64,000 nt of DNA from Adineta ricciae. Lineage: Eukaryota > Rotifera > Eurotatoria > Adinetida > Adinetidae. The translations under genes and the position numbers were made by a program. The stretch is from contig CAJNOJ010000168.1 in NCBI GenBank assembly GCA_905250025.1, positions 168,008-232,007 of the forward strand, in the 5' to 3' direction. Position 1 is the stretch's first letter. Each line of letters starts with the position of its first letter. Below, in pieces: positions 1-10,963 of the stretch. Below the pieces are notes generated by a model that worked only from the letters and a program-made list of their open reading frames with translations, was not told the DNA's origin and did no database searches.

Positions 1-840
1 CACAATTCTCTTCAATATACAATCGTTAATCTTGTAAATCGATTGCAAACGACGCGTACCATACAAAATTAAACTGTATTTTATATCACTGAGTGTGTCC
101 AGCCGACCGGTCGTTCACACGATAACTTTCGATAGAAGCCTCAGATTGAGCTGAAATTTTTCATATAGCCTCTTCTCATTGATGTCTCTGTCGAGTTCGA
201 AGATGAACCTAATCTTGAGGGTGAGAGTGTGGGTGGGTGAGGATAGTGTGAGTCAGATCTCTCCCAAATGATTCTATGGTTGAAAACGCCACGAAACTAT
301 GCATGGTGCTTCCGCAGGTGTGGGAAACATCGAATGGATGTTCATACTGTAGTAACGATAGTGGATGTTGATAACCTGGGTGTCATACGAGTGAAGTTCC
401 ATCCATGCGATTTTGTGACAGGAAAGAACGCCAAACCTTCTATACTACTTCCGTAGGTACAGGGGGAGCAATAGATACGGTATTGGGAGACCATCGCTGA
501 GGTTTCACCCAGGTGGGTCTGTGACAGATAATATTGTCAAACTTTCCATAGTGCTTCGTTAGGTATAGGGAAACATCGAGAGATCGTTTGAAGACCAATG
601 AGGGAAGAGTTTTAAGTGGGTTAAGTGTGATCTGAGTGAAGTTTTAGCCAAGCGATTCTGTGACGGGAAACGGACGCACATTTTCATGGAGCTGTCCTAG
701 GTCTAGGAAAATGTCGAAAGGGTGTTGGCAGATCAGTAAAGAGATGGATGTAGGGTGGCCTGGATGAAACTATTGTAAGGTTGTTTTCGAGATAGATAAT
801 CGTATCCAACATTCAGCTATCACTGTTTAGTTTTAATAAA
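1..840. repeat. degenerate tandem repeat, about 107-139 bp period
   Basis: No gene is seen here. A diverged unit recurs about four times. It is anchored by a motif like TGCTTCCGCAGGTGTGGGAA near 307, with versions near 445, 551 and 691, and by GCGATTCTGTGACGGGAAA-type text near 405 and 650. A further partial unit ends near 290. The spacing varies (about 138, 107 and 139 bp) and the copies are poorly conserved, so this is an old tandem array. The short open frame at 268-456 lies inside it and is not a credible gene. Confidence 0.5.
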
Positions 841-1030
841 GGAGCACAGAACATGATTAACGAGGAATGATCCCCAACTGTCAAATCGTTTTAGATTTGA
901 AAGCTAGAGGAGCATAGGCAATCGATGATGCTGAATCCAAATATCATCTTGATTTTCGCCGTTAGGCCTCGGAAGTATTGTTTCTCCCGAATAATAGATA
1001 ACAGCGAACAGAAAGGACATTTTTCAAAAC

Positions 1031-1473
1031 TCGGTTTTTGACTAGTCCATTTGAATAAAAACGTGAAATTAGTTTTGGAAAACTTATTTCCCAAGATTCT
1101 AAGCAAAGAACGAGAGTATTAGAGACTTTATTTATAAGTTTAACTGTACCTGTTTTCACTGCAAGATTTCCCATTGTTCACTCTTCTGTGTTTGTCCTTA
1201 TATCAGTTTAGCCCGACTTATCGTAAAATGCAAATTTATGAATAACCTACCNTCGGTTTTTGACTAGTCCATTTGAATAAAAACGTGAAATTAGTTTTGG
1301 AAAACTTATTTCCCAAGATTCTAAGCAAAGAACGAGAGTATTAGAGACTTTATTTATAAGTTTAACTGTACCTGTTTTCACTGCAAGATTTCCCATTGTT
1401 CACTCTTCTGTGTTTGTCCTTATATCAGTTTAGCCCGACTTATCGTAAAATGCAAATTTATGAATAACCTACC
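1031..1473. other. assembly join: 221-bp exact duplication around a single N
   Basis: The single N at 1252 separates two identical 221-bp copies (1031-1251 and 1253-1473). An exact direct repeat with a one-base N between copies is what results when contig ends sharing a k-mer-length overlap are joined without merging. The true genome probably has one copy. No gene is seen between 840 and 1500. Confidence 0.85.
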
Positions 1474-2013
1474 TTTAATGTTACATAGCAAATGAGAAAC
1501 GTGTAAAGTAAATTTTCTCTCAGCAATTATTCTTGATCGAATCATGAACTATTTAAAATCATCCATGATTCACGATTCCGTAATCATTATTCCCTCGACT
1601 GTGAGGAGGGTCATATGAAATAAAATTGTTTGTGTGTTTGTTGGCTTGTTTGTGTCACATAGTGTGGGCCGCTGCGCGCGAAGGTGGGCGGAGGTGAGAG
1701 AAAATGGGAGACGGTGACCCATGATGGGCAAAGGTGAGAATGAGAATGTGGGAAAGATTTAGCGGCGTAGCTGTCAGGCGATGGTGAAGAGCTGGATGGA
1801 TGTTTGATAGATGAGTATGACAGCAAGGTTATCGAACGGTGAAGGCTCGATGGTGTCGTGTTGCATAACTTGGATGCCATTTGTGGTGGTCTTTAAGATT
1901 GCCGTGATTTGGGAGGCGCTCATGTGGATAGTTTGGTAGTTCGTTGAGTCGCATAATATTAGTGTATATCGTTTTGGATATGTCCGCATTCGATGTTCTT
2001 TGTTGGCTACTGT
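1474..2013. other. no recognised gene; G-rich stretch and an unassigned reverse ORF
   Basis: 1670-1760 is rich in GGTGAGAA/GTGGG-like short motifs. The minus strand keeps a 71-codon frame at 1774-1989 with reasonable amino-acid composition but no family I can name. It could be the remnant of a repeat-encoded protein. No splice-linked neighbours are visible. Confidence 0.3.
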
Positions 2014-2325
2014 ACAAGTAGCGCTCGTTGTGCCGACTCAGTTAATCCTGCACTGTGGAAAACAGATGTTTTTGTCGTGTCGCAATTGTGAGACAAATTG
2101 ATGTAACAGTTTTATATACGAAAAAACAATTAAAATGTTTTTTCGCGGATATATTTAGGAACTTTCGAAAACAAAATACTGAATACTTTTGTGTAAAAAA
2201 GCACTTGAGCTGTTTTTTCGTATATAGAACTGTTAGATCAATTTGCCTCACAATTGCGACACAACAAAAATATCTGTTCTCCACAGTCGAGGGTTAACTG
2301 AGTCGGCACGACGAGCACTACTTGT
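2014..2325. mobile_element. fold-back element (MITE-like), about 312 bp
   Basis: The two halves are near-perfect reverse complements: the left end reads ACAAGTAGCGCTCGTTGTGC and the right end is the reverse complement of ACAAGTAGTGCTCGTCGTGC. The arms meet near 2165. This explains the twin mirror-image short frames on both strands, which are not genes. No target-site duplication is evident. The element class is not assignable from the sequence. Confidence 0.75.
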
Positions 2326-2712
2326 GTCAAATGAGATTGGAAATATGTTGACCGATGTGGACATTATCACAACGATTGTCATTGCTGGAACTCGATCTCC
2401 GCCTGGTTAGTATGAATATAACTATTAGATTGAGAAAGACATTGAGGGCGAGAATGACTAGAAGTGATTACGAGAAAATATTAATCTTCGACACATAGCA
2501 ACCCTTACTTACATCTCGGTACGTTGGAGATATACTTAAATTAATGATAATAGAAGTATAACTATGATATGAGACATCTGCATACTTACTCGTCTAGGAT
2601 AATATACCTATATCTAGATCAAATATAATAATAAGAGTAAAAGAGTGAGAACTTATGAGTAAAAATGTGTCGAATTATTTTGTCTCATTTTAAATCCACC
2701 CCTCCAAAATAG
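2326..2712. other. spacer or intron; possible upstream exon
   Basis: A possible exon ends at 2405, before a GTTAG donor, and its phase agrees with the Thr-rich exon at 2713, which would make 2406-2712 a 307-bp intron. The 5' end of that exon is not visible because the fold-back element lies just upstream. Otherwise AT-rich with nothing recognised. Confidence 0.3.
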
Positions 2713-3545
2713 AACCGACTACAACAACAACAACATCGACAGCAACGACGTCCTCTACTACGGAAGCAACCTCAACTTCTACATCAACTACGACACCGCC
2801 GATAGGTAAGCCAATATTTCCTTTATCTAATTCTCAGACGTCACCAAACAAGAGCGATTTCTTTTTATGAATATAACTAAGCATGAGCAGAAATATTTAT
2901 AGCATGAGAAGATGGTCGATTAGTAAGGTATTGAAAGAAACGTATATCGATGACATATTAATCGTGTACGTAAGTAATTCTACTCACTGTGACATTGTAG
3001 GTCGAATTCCAATTGTCCCTGTCAATGGAACACTTGCAGCTGTTTACAATACATCTGTAGGTGGTGATAGTACGGCAGCAACAAGCGGCTACGGTGTTGG
3101 CCAGTACCCACCGGGTCAATCACCAAAGATGGCGTGGGATAATGATACATCAACTGCGTATATAAATTTTGGATCATGTACAGGCACTGATTATAATAAT
3201 CAGTGTGGTTTGAACACTGGCTTCTATCTTGAATTACAACGTGGTTCAACTGTAGTAACGGCGCTACAAACGTACACAGGTGGTGATCATTCTGAACGTG
3301 ATCCACTAATCGTGTCGTTAGAAGGAAGTAATCAATCAGGATCAAATCTGACACTTGGTAGCAGTTGGACTCTTATTTATAATGGCAATAGTGGATTAGC
3401 AACCGATCCAGGTCGTAATAGCGGCGGCTCGATACAACAAATAAACAACACGATTTCGTATAAGAGTTATCGATTTCTTGTGTCTGGAAAACGATCAACG
3501 TCAAACAGTGTTGCGTATTCTGAACTGATATTGTATGGATACTAA
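2713..3545 (+). CDS. secreted or surface protein: Thr-rich stalk plus discoidin-like domain (5' incomplete)
   Basis: Two exons are supported: 2713-2805 and 3001-3545, joined in phase 1. The first exon encodes about 30 residues that are almost all Thr and Ser, like an O-glycosylated stalk. The second encodes about 180 residues resembling an F5/8 type C (discoidin-like) beta-sandwich: AWDNDTSTAYINFG near its start, TGFYLEL, then GGDHSERDPLIVSLEGSN and a closing YRFLVSG...SELILYG. Such modules usually bind glycans or membranes outside the cell. No start codon or signal peptide was found, so the gene extends upstream, possibly through an exon ending at 2405. The 195-bp intron is longer than is usual in this window. 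The domain call rests on motif pattern only. Confidence 0.55.
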
Positions 3546-4186
3546 CATGTTTATCTTACTGTTGCAAACTAATTCAACGCTCTGCAAGCCCATGTTCTCC
3601 TCTTGTAGAGTTTAATGTCTTGAATTCTTTGTCTTTTCAAGACGCGCTTGCTTCTTATCATATCTCATTATTGTAAGCATTCATCACTGTTGCACTTTTC
3701 TGCGCCTATACATTTTATTTGATTTCACTATCTGTACCATTATGGACAAACTGTGTTACAGTATAAATGGATACCCAGGTTATTATGGCACGGTCGGTTC
3801 CGGCCGGTTAGGTTCTTTCTCCGACCATTTCCTTGCCGCCGGATTCCGGCCGGAAGTTGAAACGTAGGTTCCAGTCATTTCCCGACCGTTTCCTGCAAAC
3901 TTCGAGCTGGAAACGGTCAGGAACTGATCGGATATTTCCTGTGCAATTCCGGCCGGAATCCAGCGGCAAGGAACCTGCCGGAACTTGCTGGAATCGGCGA
4001 AAACTGTGCCGGAATCGAGAAGAGCTGTACCGGAACCGACTCAGGTTTCAACGGATCCAGTCGTCGGAATGATCGACCTGGGATATCATTATGTACAATG
4101 CCTTAGATCTTTTCGCGTAAGTTCTTGAGCTACTATCTTTCTACGCATGGCGTCCTTGAATAGCGTTCAGCTCACCATCTTCTACA
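3546..4186. repeat. CCGGAA-rich island in intergenic DNA
   Basis: The stretch 3785-4075 is unusually GC-rich for this window and is built of degenerate CCGGAA/TTCCGG words, including the 12-bp palindrome TTCCGGCCGGAA at 3844-3855 and 3947-3958. The 79-codon frame through it (3833-4072) is Arg/Ser-rich and looks like translated repeat, not a gene. The flanks are plain spacer. Confidence 0.5.
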
Positions 4187-4397
4187 ATCAGTGTGAAGCT
4201 AGCACGAAGGAGCTAGCACGAAGAAACTGTGTGTAAGCTGAAAACTTTTTTCCAGAGTTTGTCCGGTTCGTAAAACCTAGTCCATTCGATGCAGAATTTA
4301 ATTCTGCATCGAATGGTGGTATTGGTATTCGCCGGACAAACTTTGGAAAAAAGTTTTTAGCTTACACACAGTTTCTTCGTGCTAGCTTCACACTGAT
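4187..4397. mobile_element. fold-back MITE with 9-bp target-site duplication
   Basis: This 211-bp element is a long inverted repeat starting ATCAGTGTGAAGCTAGC and ending in its reverse complement, with the arms meeting at the palindrome around 4299. It is flanked by the perfect 9-bp direct repeat TCTTCTACA (4178-4186 and 4398-4406). A 9-bp duplication with long terminal inverted repeats fits Mutator-like (MULE) elements, although hAT (8 bp) is near. The left arm also carries a 14-bp tandem duplication of AGCTAGCACGAAG near 4198-4225. It encodes nothing. Confidence 0.8.
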
Positions 4398-4406
4398 TCT
4401 TCTACA

Positions 4407-5105
4407 AAAGATTTTAGAACAGATAAAGAAAAATATCTCCTTTATAAAGAGGAAGGAACATGCCCAGGCTCAGCGAATAAAACGAAACTCACCCTCAAAT
4501 TCGAATTTCCCGACGTCAGAAATCCTTCGGTCTACTCTGACAATGGATGTTAATAAGTCGTGGCTAGTTAATGAAAAACTAATAATTAATTAATCAAAAC
4601 CAACCTCAAATTCGAGTTCCTCGACCTCGATTACCCTACTAGTAATCAGTTTCTGGTTGCTATAGGTAAATTTCATTGATTGAAGAAATGCTGATTTCTG
4701 ATTGGATAGGACAGACAAACTTTAAGCTTTTCGAGCCCAGGATTTAACCGCTGTATAACCCTTTCTTTCAGAAAAGGGAAAAATGGTGGATCGTTATCTT
4801 ATTCAAAAGTTATCACTAATCTCTTAACATACTTACAGCGGTGGATTGGCAGCAATCGCGATACGCCACTTATTATAATAATTGGGAAATTGAAAATAAC
4901 TTTTTGTCATACAGAAAAAAATTAATCCTCTCGGAATTATGTAATAGAGCTACTAAGTTTCATTGTAGAAGTACCCGTTTGACTAAAACGTTTAGAGGCG
5001 TCTCCGCAGGGCTTTTGCTATTTGCAATATTTGACCATCCTGGCTTTTTGTTATAATTCTTTCAGAAAAGGGTCAGCGAATCCGAAGGATGAGCGCTACT
5101 TGTCT
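4407..5105. other. intergenic, small dispersed repeats only
   Basis: No gene is seen. Two short word repeats are visible: CCTCAAATTCGA-type text near 4493 and 4605, and TCTTTCAGAAAAGGG near 4767 and 5061. The 71-codon frame at 4841-5056 has no recognisable features. Confidence 0.4.
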
Positions 5106-6504
5106 TTATAGGCTTTTCATAATCAAGAGTATGCGGAAACAAAATCCAAAAATAATGGTCTTTGAATAAAACAAAATCGGCATAGCATGATTTGTTTCAT
5201 AACACCTAAACATCGATATGTGAATATTTTCCATTGCTTCATAAATTTGTTGCGTTAATTCAATCGGTGCATTCGTGTCTGCATTAGTCAATACAATGAC
5301 ACCTGTATTGTGTTTCTCATTAATTAACATCAGATGCGTCATGCCAGGGAGACTTCCACCATGGCCTAGATATTGACGATTGTCGGTCAGTGTTCTCCAA
5401 TGCCAACAGAGTCCATATCTCCGTGGTGGAGGTTGAGTGGTGGAGTTCGGATTTGGATTGAAAGGATAGATTTGACCGTTGCCAACTATGGTTTTTATTT
5501 CATCGACGGATTGTGGCGAAAGAAGTGGACTTCCCTTGTTGACAAACATGCGGAGAAAAGCAGAAAGAGAATGTGCTGACATCCGTAACAGACCAGCAGG
5601 ATAACCAGTAAAACCAAGAAAGGGAATACGTAGATATGTCGATAGATTGCCCTAGAAAGAGATACCGTGTTCAAGAGAATAACAACTCGAATGATAAAGT
5701 ATTTACCGGCATCAATTCAACATTCAATTGTGGAAATTCTGCTTTCCATAGTTCTAAGAATGATGAATTCGGTGCATAGGCATAGTGTTCTACGAAATGT
5801 GTTTTGTCAGTAAAATCTTTGAGAAGAACGCCAACTTTATCACTGGTAACATTCAATGGCTTGAAAATTTTCTCTTTTACATATTGATCATAGCGCATGT
5901 TACTGATTCGTTCCACTACTAATGCTGCTAACGTTGTTCCTTCGTTGGAGTAAAGGGTTGCGTTTCCTGGTGGTCGTGGCAGCCAATTCGTTGTATTCCA
6001 ATTTAAATATTTCAAACAAAACTCAGCTAATGTTCCATTGTCAATGGCACTATCACCAGCTTGGAAGAAGCTCGCTTGCAAAGCACCATTGACGGCGATT
6101 GACGATGAATGAGAAAGTAGTCGACGCAATGTGATGGAAGAATTGGGAAAATTTCGATGATAGATTGCACGACTTGGCAGACCCAAATATTCATTGACAT
6201 CTGTATCTAGGTCGACACGTTTTTGTTCAACTAACTGCATGACAGCAACAGCTATGACTGTTTTCGAAATCGAGGCGACAGGAAAGATTGATCTTTCAAT
6301 ATCCAATGGTTTTTTCGGTAGAAGAGATTGATAACCAAAAGCTTCCTCATAGAGTATATCAGTACTATTGACAACAATGATTGCTGCACCTGGTATATAG
6401 ACTTTCTTCAAAGATTCTTCAATTGACTGCCGAGTTAAACAGTTTGAACCACTGCTGACAGTGATAAGTAATGCGATGGTAGTCAATAATGATAATATCG
6501 TCAT
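5106..6504 (-). CDS. beta-lactamase-fold serine hydrolase (LACTB/class C-like)
   Basis: Two exons on the minus strand, 6504-5707 and 5651-5106, with a 55-bp intron, give 447 residues. Three motifs of serine beta-lactamases and penicillin-binding-like hydrolases are in order: S78-x-x-K81 in ASISKT, the YSN triad at 185-187 (LYSNEG), and H363-G-G (GHGGSLPG) in place of KTG. Residues 1-18 form a signal peptide and about 20 hydrophobic residues near the C-terminus suggest a membrane tail. It is likely a secreted or anchored esterase or peptidase acting on small esters, amides or peptidoglycan-like substrates; a drug-resistance role is not implied. Bdelloids carry many bacterial-type members, so horizontal origin is possible. 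The substrate cannot be read from the sequence. Confidence 0.8.
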
Positions 6505-7424
6505 TTCGTTGCGATGATGTCGAACAGAAAGACGTCGGACTTGTTTGTGACAACAGGGTAGAATAAATACAAAATTTGATCTTGATAAAAGGTGAATTTT
6601 GAGTACAGGATTTCATTTCTATAATCCAATGAATAATATTATGTTGTTCTAGGATTTAATTTCTAAGTATGTCAAACGAGTTTTATCCATTCTCTTAAAA
6701 CTAATAGACGCATGTTTTTGTTTTTCGTTTTGCAAAGCGTCATAGTCGAACGACATCTATTTAAATATCACTCGATGAGGATTATTGAAATTCATAAGAA
6801 AAACTTCATTATCATTATCAGAAATAATTAAAATATATTCCATTAATTGTGAGTGTTGTTTTTGATAGCAAAAAAAAATCATAGAGGCATAATCGTCGTT
6901 CTTGAAGATAGATAGAAATAGAAATTTGTTCGTGTCCACTCGTTCATTCATTCATTTTTGCTTTTCGAAACGCATACAAATATTAACATGGATATGATGA
7001 CCATTAACCCTCTTTACTGAAAAGATCTGGTTGAAAACCTCATATCTGATCCATTTAATAAACTAACATAATGTGTTCTCAGATGACAGTAAAATGATGA
7101 TTTCATCTTGATCGTGTTTCACCTGATGCAGCTGATTAGATAACCTATCAATTCTGATTCTGTCACCACTTTTTTTAACCTTTAATGCGTTTCAAAACTA
7201 AATATCTGTTTCGATGATGAATAAAACAATCGCATGTATTACTTGATAATAAATATGAGAATACAACGGTAACTGAGAACAGATAAAAAAAAGAATTTGG
7301 GGCAAATAAGACTAAAAGTAAATTATAAAGCTATATATTTCGGTTTTATAGGATGGAAGACAAAAAAGAATTCGTGTGTGATTCCTTTGTGATCTTCCAA
7401 GGAGCAAAAAATTGTTTTAGTCTA
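6505..7424. other. intergenic, nothing recognised
   Basis: AT-rich spacer between the serine hydrolase start and the tRNA gene. Only short stop-bounded frames are present, such as 6757-6951 minus, without domain features. Confidence 0.4.
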
Positions 7425-7497
7425 TGCCCGAGGACAGAATTGAACTGTCGACCCCTGGTTTACTAGACCAGTGCTCTAGCCACTGAGCCACACGGGC
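7425..7497 (-). tRNA. tRNA-Thr (anticodon AGT)
   Basis: The minus strand folds as a full 73-nt cloverleaf. The acceptor stem GCCCGTG pairs with CTCGGGC (one T-T mismatch at the sixth pair) followed by discriminator A. The D arm contains TGGCTCAGTGG (A box), the anticodon stem CTGGT/ACCAG encloses the loop CTAGTAA, and the T arm contains AGTTCAATTCT (B box). Loop positions 34-36 read AGT, decoding threonine ACN codons after inosine modification. There is no intron, and CCA is not encoded, as is normal for eukaryotes. It sits 242 bp from the OAT stop codon. Confidence 0.93.
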
Positions 7498-7739
7498 GTG
7501 CTTTTCATGCGGGAGGCTGTTTATCTCTTCCGTTTCCTTAGCGAAGGGTTTGTCTTGCAGAGCATATAACAGAACGAGCGAAAAACACAGCTGAGGACAG
7601 AGTGAAGAGATTATATGTGTGTGATGAAATAAAAACTAAAGATTTATTTTACTATGAAATGAGAAAAATAATCTGATCATCAAACACAGGTAAAATTGAG
7701 AGAACGAGACAAAACGGATCTAAATGCAAGATCATTGTT

Positions 7740-9478
7740 CTACTTTAAAGCGTGAACAGCTTTACTAATAATTGAACAGCACTGCAGTATTTCATCTTTG
7801 GTGATATTCAATGGAGGGGCAAAACGAATTTTGTCACCGTGGGTTGGTTTCGCTAAGAGACCGTGATCACGTAAATGTAAACATAACTCCCATGCATCAT
7901 AATCTAGATATAAGAGGATGCATCTAGACAAAACAATCAGAACATTTTCTATCATATACTTGGATTAATGACAATAGCATTGAGTAAACCTTTTCCACGA
8001 ACCACTTGAACTTTATCTTTTGGTAAACGATTTAATTCTTGACGCAACAGTTCACCCATCCGAGCGGCATTTTCAATCATGCCTTCTTCGATAAGAACCT
8101 AAGAATCAACTCAGTCCATATCAGAAAAAAACTGCAAGCAGTTTTTCATACTTTCAGTGATGCAATAGCGATCCGTGCGCCTAGAGGGTTTCCACCGAAT
8201 GTAGAGCCATGAGTACCGGGAGTGAACACACTCATTAAGTTGTCGTTTGCTAAAACTGCTGACACCTAAAACAAAACATATATTCAACCCGATCGTTTCT
8301 TCGACTAAACTTACCGGATAGAATCCACCAGCTAATGCTTTACCAAGAACAAGAACATCGGGGCGAACGTTTTCATGATCACATGCAAGTAATCTACAAG
8401 AGTTTTCAATTGCAGCCGGACTCTTTTATCTACAAGATGTGTACATACTTTCCCGTTCGACCAAGACCTGTTTGAATTTCATCGCCAATCCAAAGAACAT
8501 TATTCTTTGTACAGATCTTTCGAATACCAGCAAGATAACCATCGTCAGGTACGCAAACACCTAGAATAAATATGTCGTTATCATTTTTTTTGGTTCTCTA
8601 GACATTTGACTAACCGGCTTCGCCTTGAATTGGTTCTACCATAAATGCACATACACGACTATCTTTACATGCTTCCTAGAAAACACCATCGACAAAGTAT
8701 ATCGGTCAATCTCAGAGTATCGGTCATATACTTCTAGAGCTTTCAAGTCGTTGTATGGAATGATTTTGAAATTTGGCATATAAGGTCCAAAACCTTCATA
8801 ACACGATGGATCAGTTGAGCTCGATACGGCCGATAATGTACGTCCCCAAAAATTATTTTCTGCAAAGAGTACAACCGCTTCATTTTTCGGCACACCTTTC
8901 ACGTTATACGCCCATTTACGTGCCAGTTTAATTGCAGTTTCTCCTCCTTCGACGCCTAATTAACATTGAACATGGAGTCTAGTCTTGACAAGAAAATATT
9001 CGATTATACGAACTCACCGGTATTCATTGGCAGTAGTTTGTCGTAACCGAATAGTTCACACGCATACTTTTCGAATTCTCCAAGTACATCGTTGTGAAAT
9101 GCCCGCGATGTCAGCGTCAATGTTTCTGCTTGTTTTTTTACTGCATCAAGAATTTTCGGATGGCAATGTCCTTGATTAACAGCAGAGTAAGCGGAAAGGA
9201 AATCATAGTAACGGTTTCCGTCTACATCCCAAACATGAACACCTGCAAAAACTCGGTTTTGTATTCCTGAAAGGAACTTTCTGTCACCTACCGGAAGCAC
9301 GTTGAATGGCTATTGGTAACGGATGGTAGTTGGCTGCGCCATAGCGTGTCTCAAGATCAACCACACTTTTTGTTTTGGCCGTAATAGCTTTCGCTGTCGA
9401 TTTTACTGCTGATGTGCTTGCTGAAGCTATGCAACGATTCAGAAACGGAACCGAGGGCGATACTAGCTGACGATACAT
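7740..9478 (-). CDS. OAT: ornithine aminotransferase, mitochondrial
   Basis: Nine exons (9478-9292, 9242-9018, 8955-8732, 8675-8615, 8560-8449, 8393-8315, 8265-8152, 8098-7960, 7903-7740) join in frame to 434 residues, close to animal OAT at about 439. The enzyme is PLP-dependent and converts ornithine plus 2-oxoglutarate to glutamate semialdehyde plus glutamate in the mitochondrial matrix. Diagnostic stretches are [26 protein letters not shown], the PLP lysine in [11 protein letters not shown], and [13 protein letters not shown]. The first 30 residues are Ser/Thr/Arg-rich without acids, like a matrix presequence. I chose the Met at 9478 because upstream in-frame residues do not resemble the family. 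All introns are 39-63 bp. It is divergent from PEN-2, with 326 bp between the two starts. Confidence 0.95.
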
Positions 9479-9804
9479 CGAGAAGAGAAGCCGTAGTAAT
9501 AATCTACGATAAAAAACATTCTCAAAGTACAAGAGTATCAAGACATATCGAACTGTACACTGAAAGGCAGGGGAGGTGTGGTGTTTCTCTTTCTTTCTTT
9601 CGTTCATTCGTCCTGGCCCACTTTTTGAGTCATATGCACTGCACTTAGCTAGTTTTTTCCGAGCCAATGTCGATTCCAAAAACGAGATGGCGCTGTGAAC
9701 AATTCCACCAATCAAGAACGAACGCAAACAATGGTTGTCAAATCATTAACGCACAAATTCATTCCGATTACGAAGAAAGCACAGTCGAATCAAACAAAGA
9801 CAAC
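9479..9804. promoter_or_regulatory. divergent promoter region OAT / PEN-2
   Basis: These 326 bp separate the start codons of two head-to-head genes, so both promoters must lie here or overlap the 5' ends. No clear TATA box or other named element was recognised. Confidence 0.4.
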
Positions 9805-10163
9805 ATGGTTTCATTAGAAAAGAAATCACCAGAAGAACGACTGAACATCTGTCGTAAATATTATCTAGGTGGTTTTGCTTTCTTACCACTTCTCTGGCTG
9901 ATCAATGCAATTTGGTTCTATAAACAAGCATTCAAAGTCGAACCTTATCCTCAACAAGCTCAAATTCGAACATGTAAAAATAACTTTGATTTTTTTTCTC
10001 AAAACCGAACTGAATTATTTTAGATGTGATTCGAAGTGCCATTGGTACGCTAGCTTGGCTTCTTATTATTACCATATGGAATGTTTTATTTCAAGTCTTT
10101 CGCACCAAAATGGGTCCAGCTGGAGATTATTTAACATTCGTTGTACCTCGAGGATACTACTGA
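9805..10163 (+). CDS. PSENEN: gamma-secretase subunit PEN-2
   Basis: Two exons, 9805-9973 and 10024-10163, give 102 residues; animal PEN-2 has 101. The signature [19 protein letters not shown] is present near residue 15, followed by a second hydrophobic segment after the intron and the family's C-terminal GDYLTF(V)P pattern. PEN-2 is a small membrane protein required for presenilin endoproteolysis and activity in the gamma-secretase complex, which cleaves Notch- and APP-type proteins in the membrane. The start is set by similarity to the short family N-terminus. DNAJC19 follows on the same strand 124 bp after the stop. Confidence 0.96.
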
Positions 10164-10260
10164 GCACTGAATGTTTCTTTTCTCTGTGTCTATGTGTAAT
10201 TTTCATTTGATTCTTTTCTTTTCTTTTCTGTGACGATTATTTTGCAGATAAAATAAAAAA

Positions 10261-10287
10261 TTGATTTTTGTTCTCTTTCAGATAATT
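10261..10287 (+). promoter_or_regulatory. 3' splice acceptor 6 nt before the DNAJC19 start
   Basis: A pyrimidine-rich tract ends in AG at 10280-10281 and is followed by ATAATT and then the ATG. There is no matching upstream exon in the 100 bp after the PEN-2 gene, so this could be a spliced-leader trans-splice site, or the end of an intron in a 5' UTR. Confidence 0.45.
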
Positions 10288-10963
10288 ATGGTGAGTCAAA
10301 GATCTTTTAGATCGCAATATGATTTATCGAATTATTTCTACAGAGTACAGCAGTTGTTGTCGGACTTGGTCTAGCCGCTGTTGGATTTGCAGGTAAATGA
10401 TTCTTTATTTTTCAAAAACTGTATATCAAATTTGATCGTTTCAAGGTCGATATCTTGCTCGACATGGAAAGACAATTGCAGAAAACTTGACGAAGACCAG
10501 TGGCGTTATTGCTGAAGGGTTATCAGTAAGTATTTCTCATCGATCTTTCTTCGCGTTACCATCATGTCTTTTGATATTTTAGTCGAAATACTACAAGGGT
10601 GGCTTCGGTAAGAATGAAACGCATATATTCTTTACTGCTTTTTCTTATCCGTTTTCAAATAGATCCAAAAATGAATCGACGTGAAGCAGCATTGATATTA
10701 GGAGTCAGGTAAATTACTTCACATAGGTATGTCGAATATTATTCTTGTTCGTTTTTTTTTGTACAGTCCAACAGCGAATAAGAACCGTATACGTGATGCT
10801 TACAAACGTTTAATCATTCTCAATCATCCTGACCGAGGTTAATATTTTCCCTTTCAATGATTTCAGATGCATTTTGTTTGTTTTTTTAATCGCAGGTGGT
10901 TCTCCGTATATTGCTGCTAAAATCAACGAAGCTAAAGACTTCTTTGAAAGTGGTGCCAAATGA
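10288..10963 (+). CDS. DNAJC19: mitochondrial import co-chaperone DNAJC19/TIM14 (Pam18)
   Basis: Seven exons (10288-10290, 10344-10392, 10446-10525, 10583-10607, 10663-10708, 10767-10837, 10896-10963) encode about 113 residues. The first coding exon is the ATG alone. The protein starts with one hydrophobic helix ([16 protein letters not shown]), then [20 protein letters not shown], and a J domain with the HPD motif in [20 protein letters not shown]. This is the family order for TIM14, the inner-membrane J protein that stimulates mtHsp70 in the TIM23 import motor. The length and C-terminus match the animal proteins. It is very tightly spaced behind PEN-2. Confidence 0.95.

Noticed and set aside
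2042..2297. Mirror-image 80-codon frames on both strands starting with Met-Glu-Asn-Arg
   Set aside because: They are the two arms of one inverted-repeat element, not genes.
3833..4072. 79-codon Arg/Ser-rich frame
   Set aside because: Translated CCGGAA repeat.
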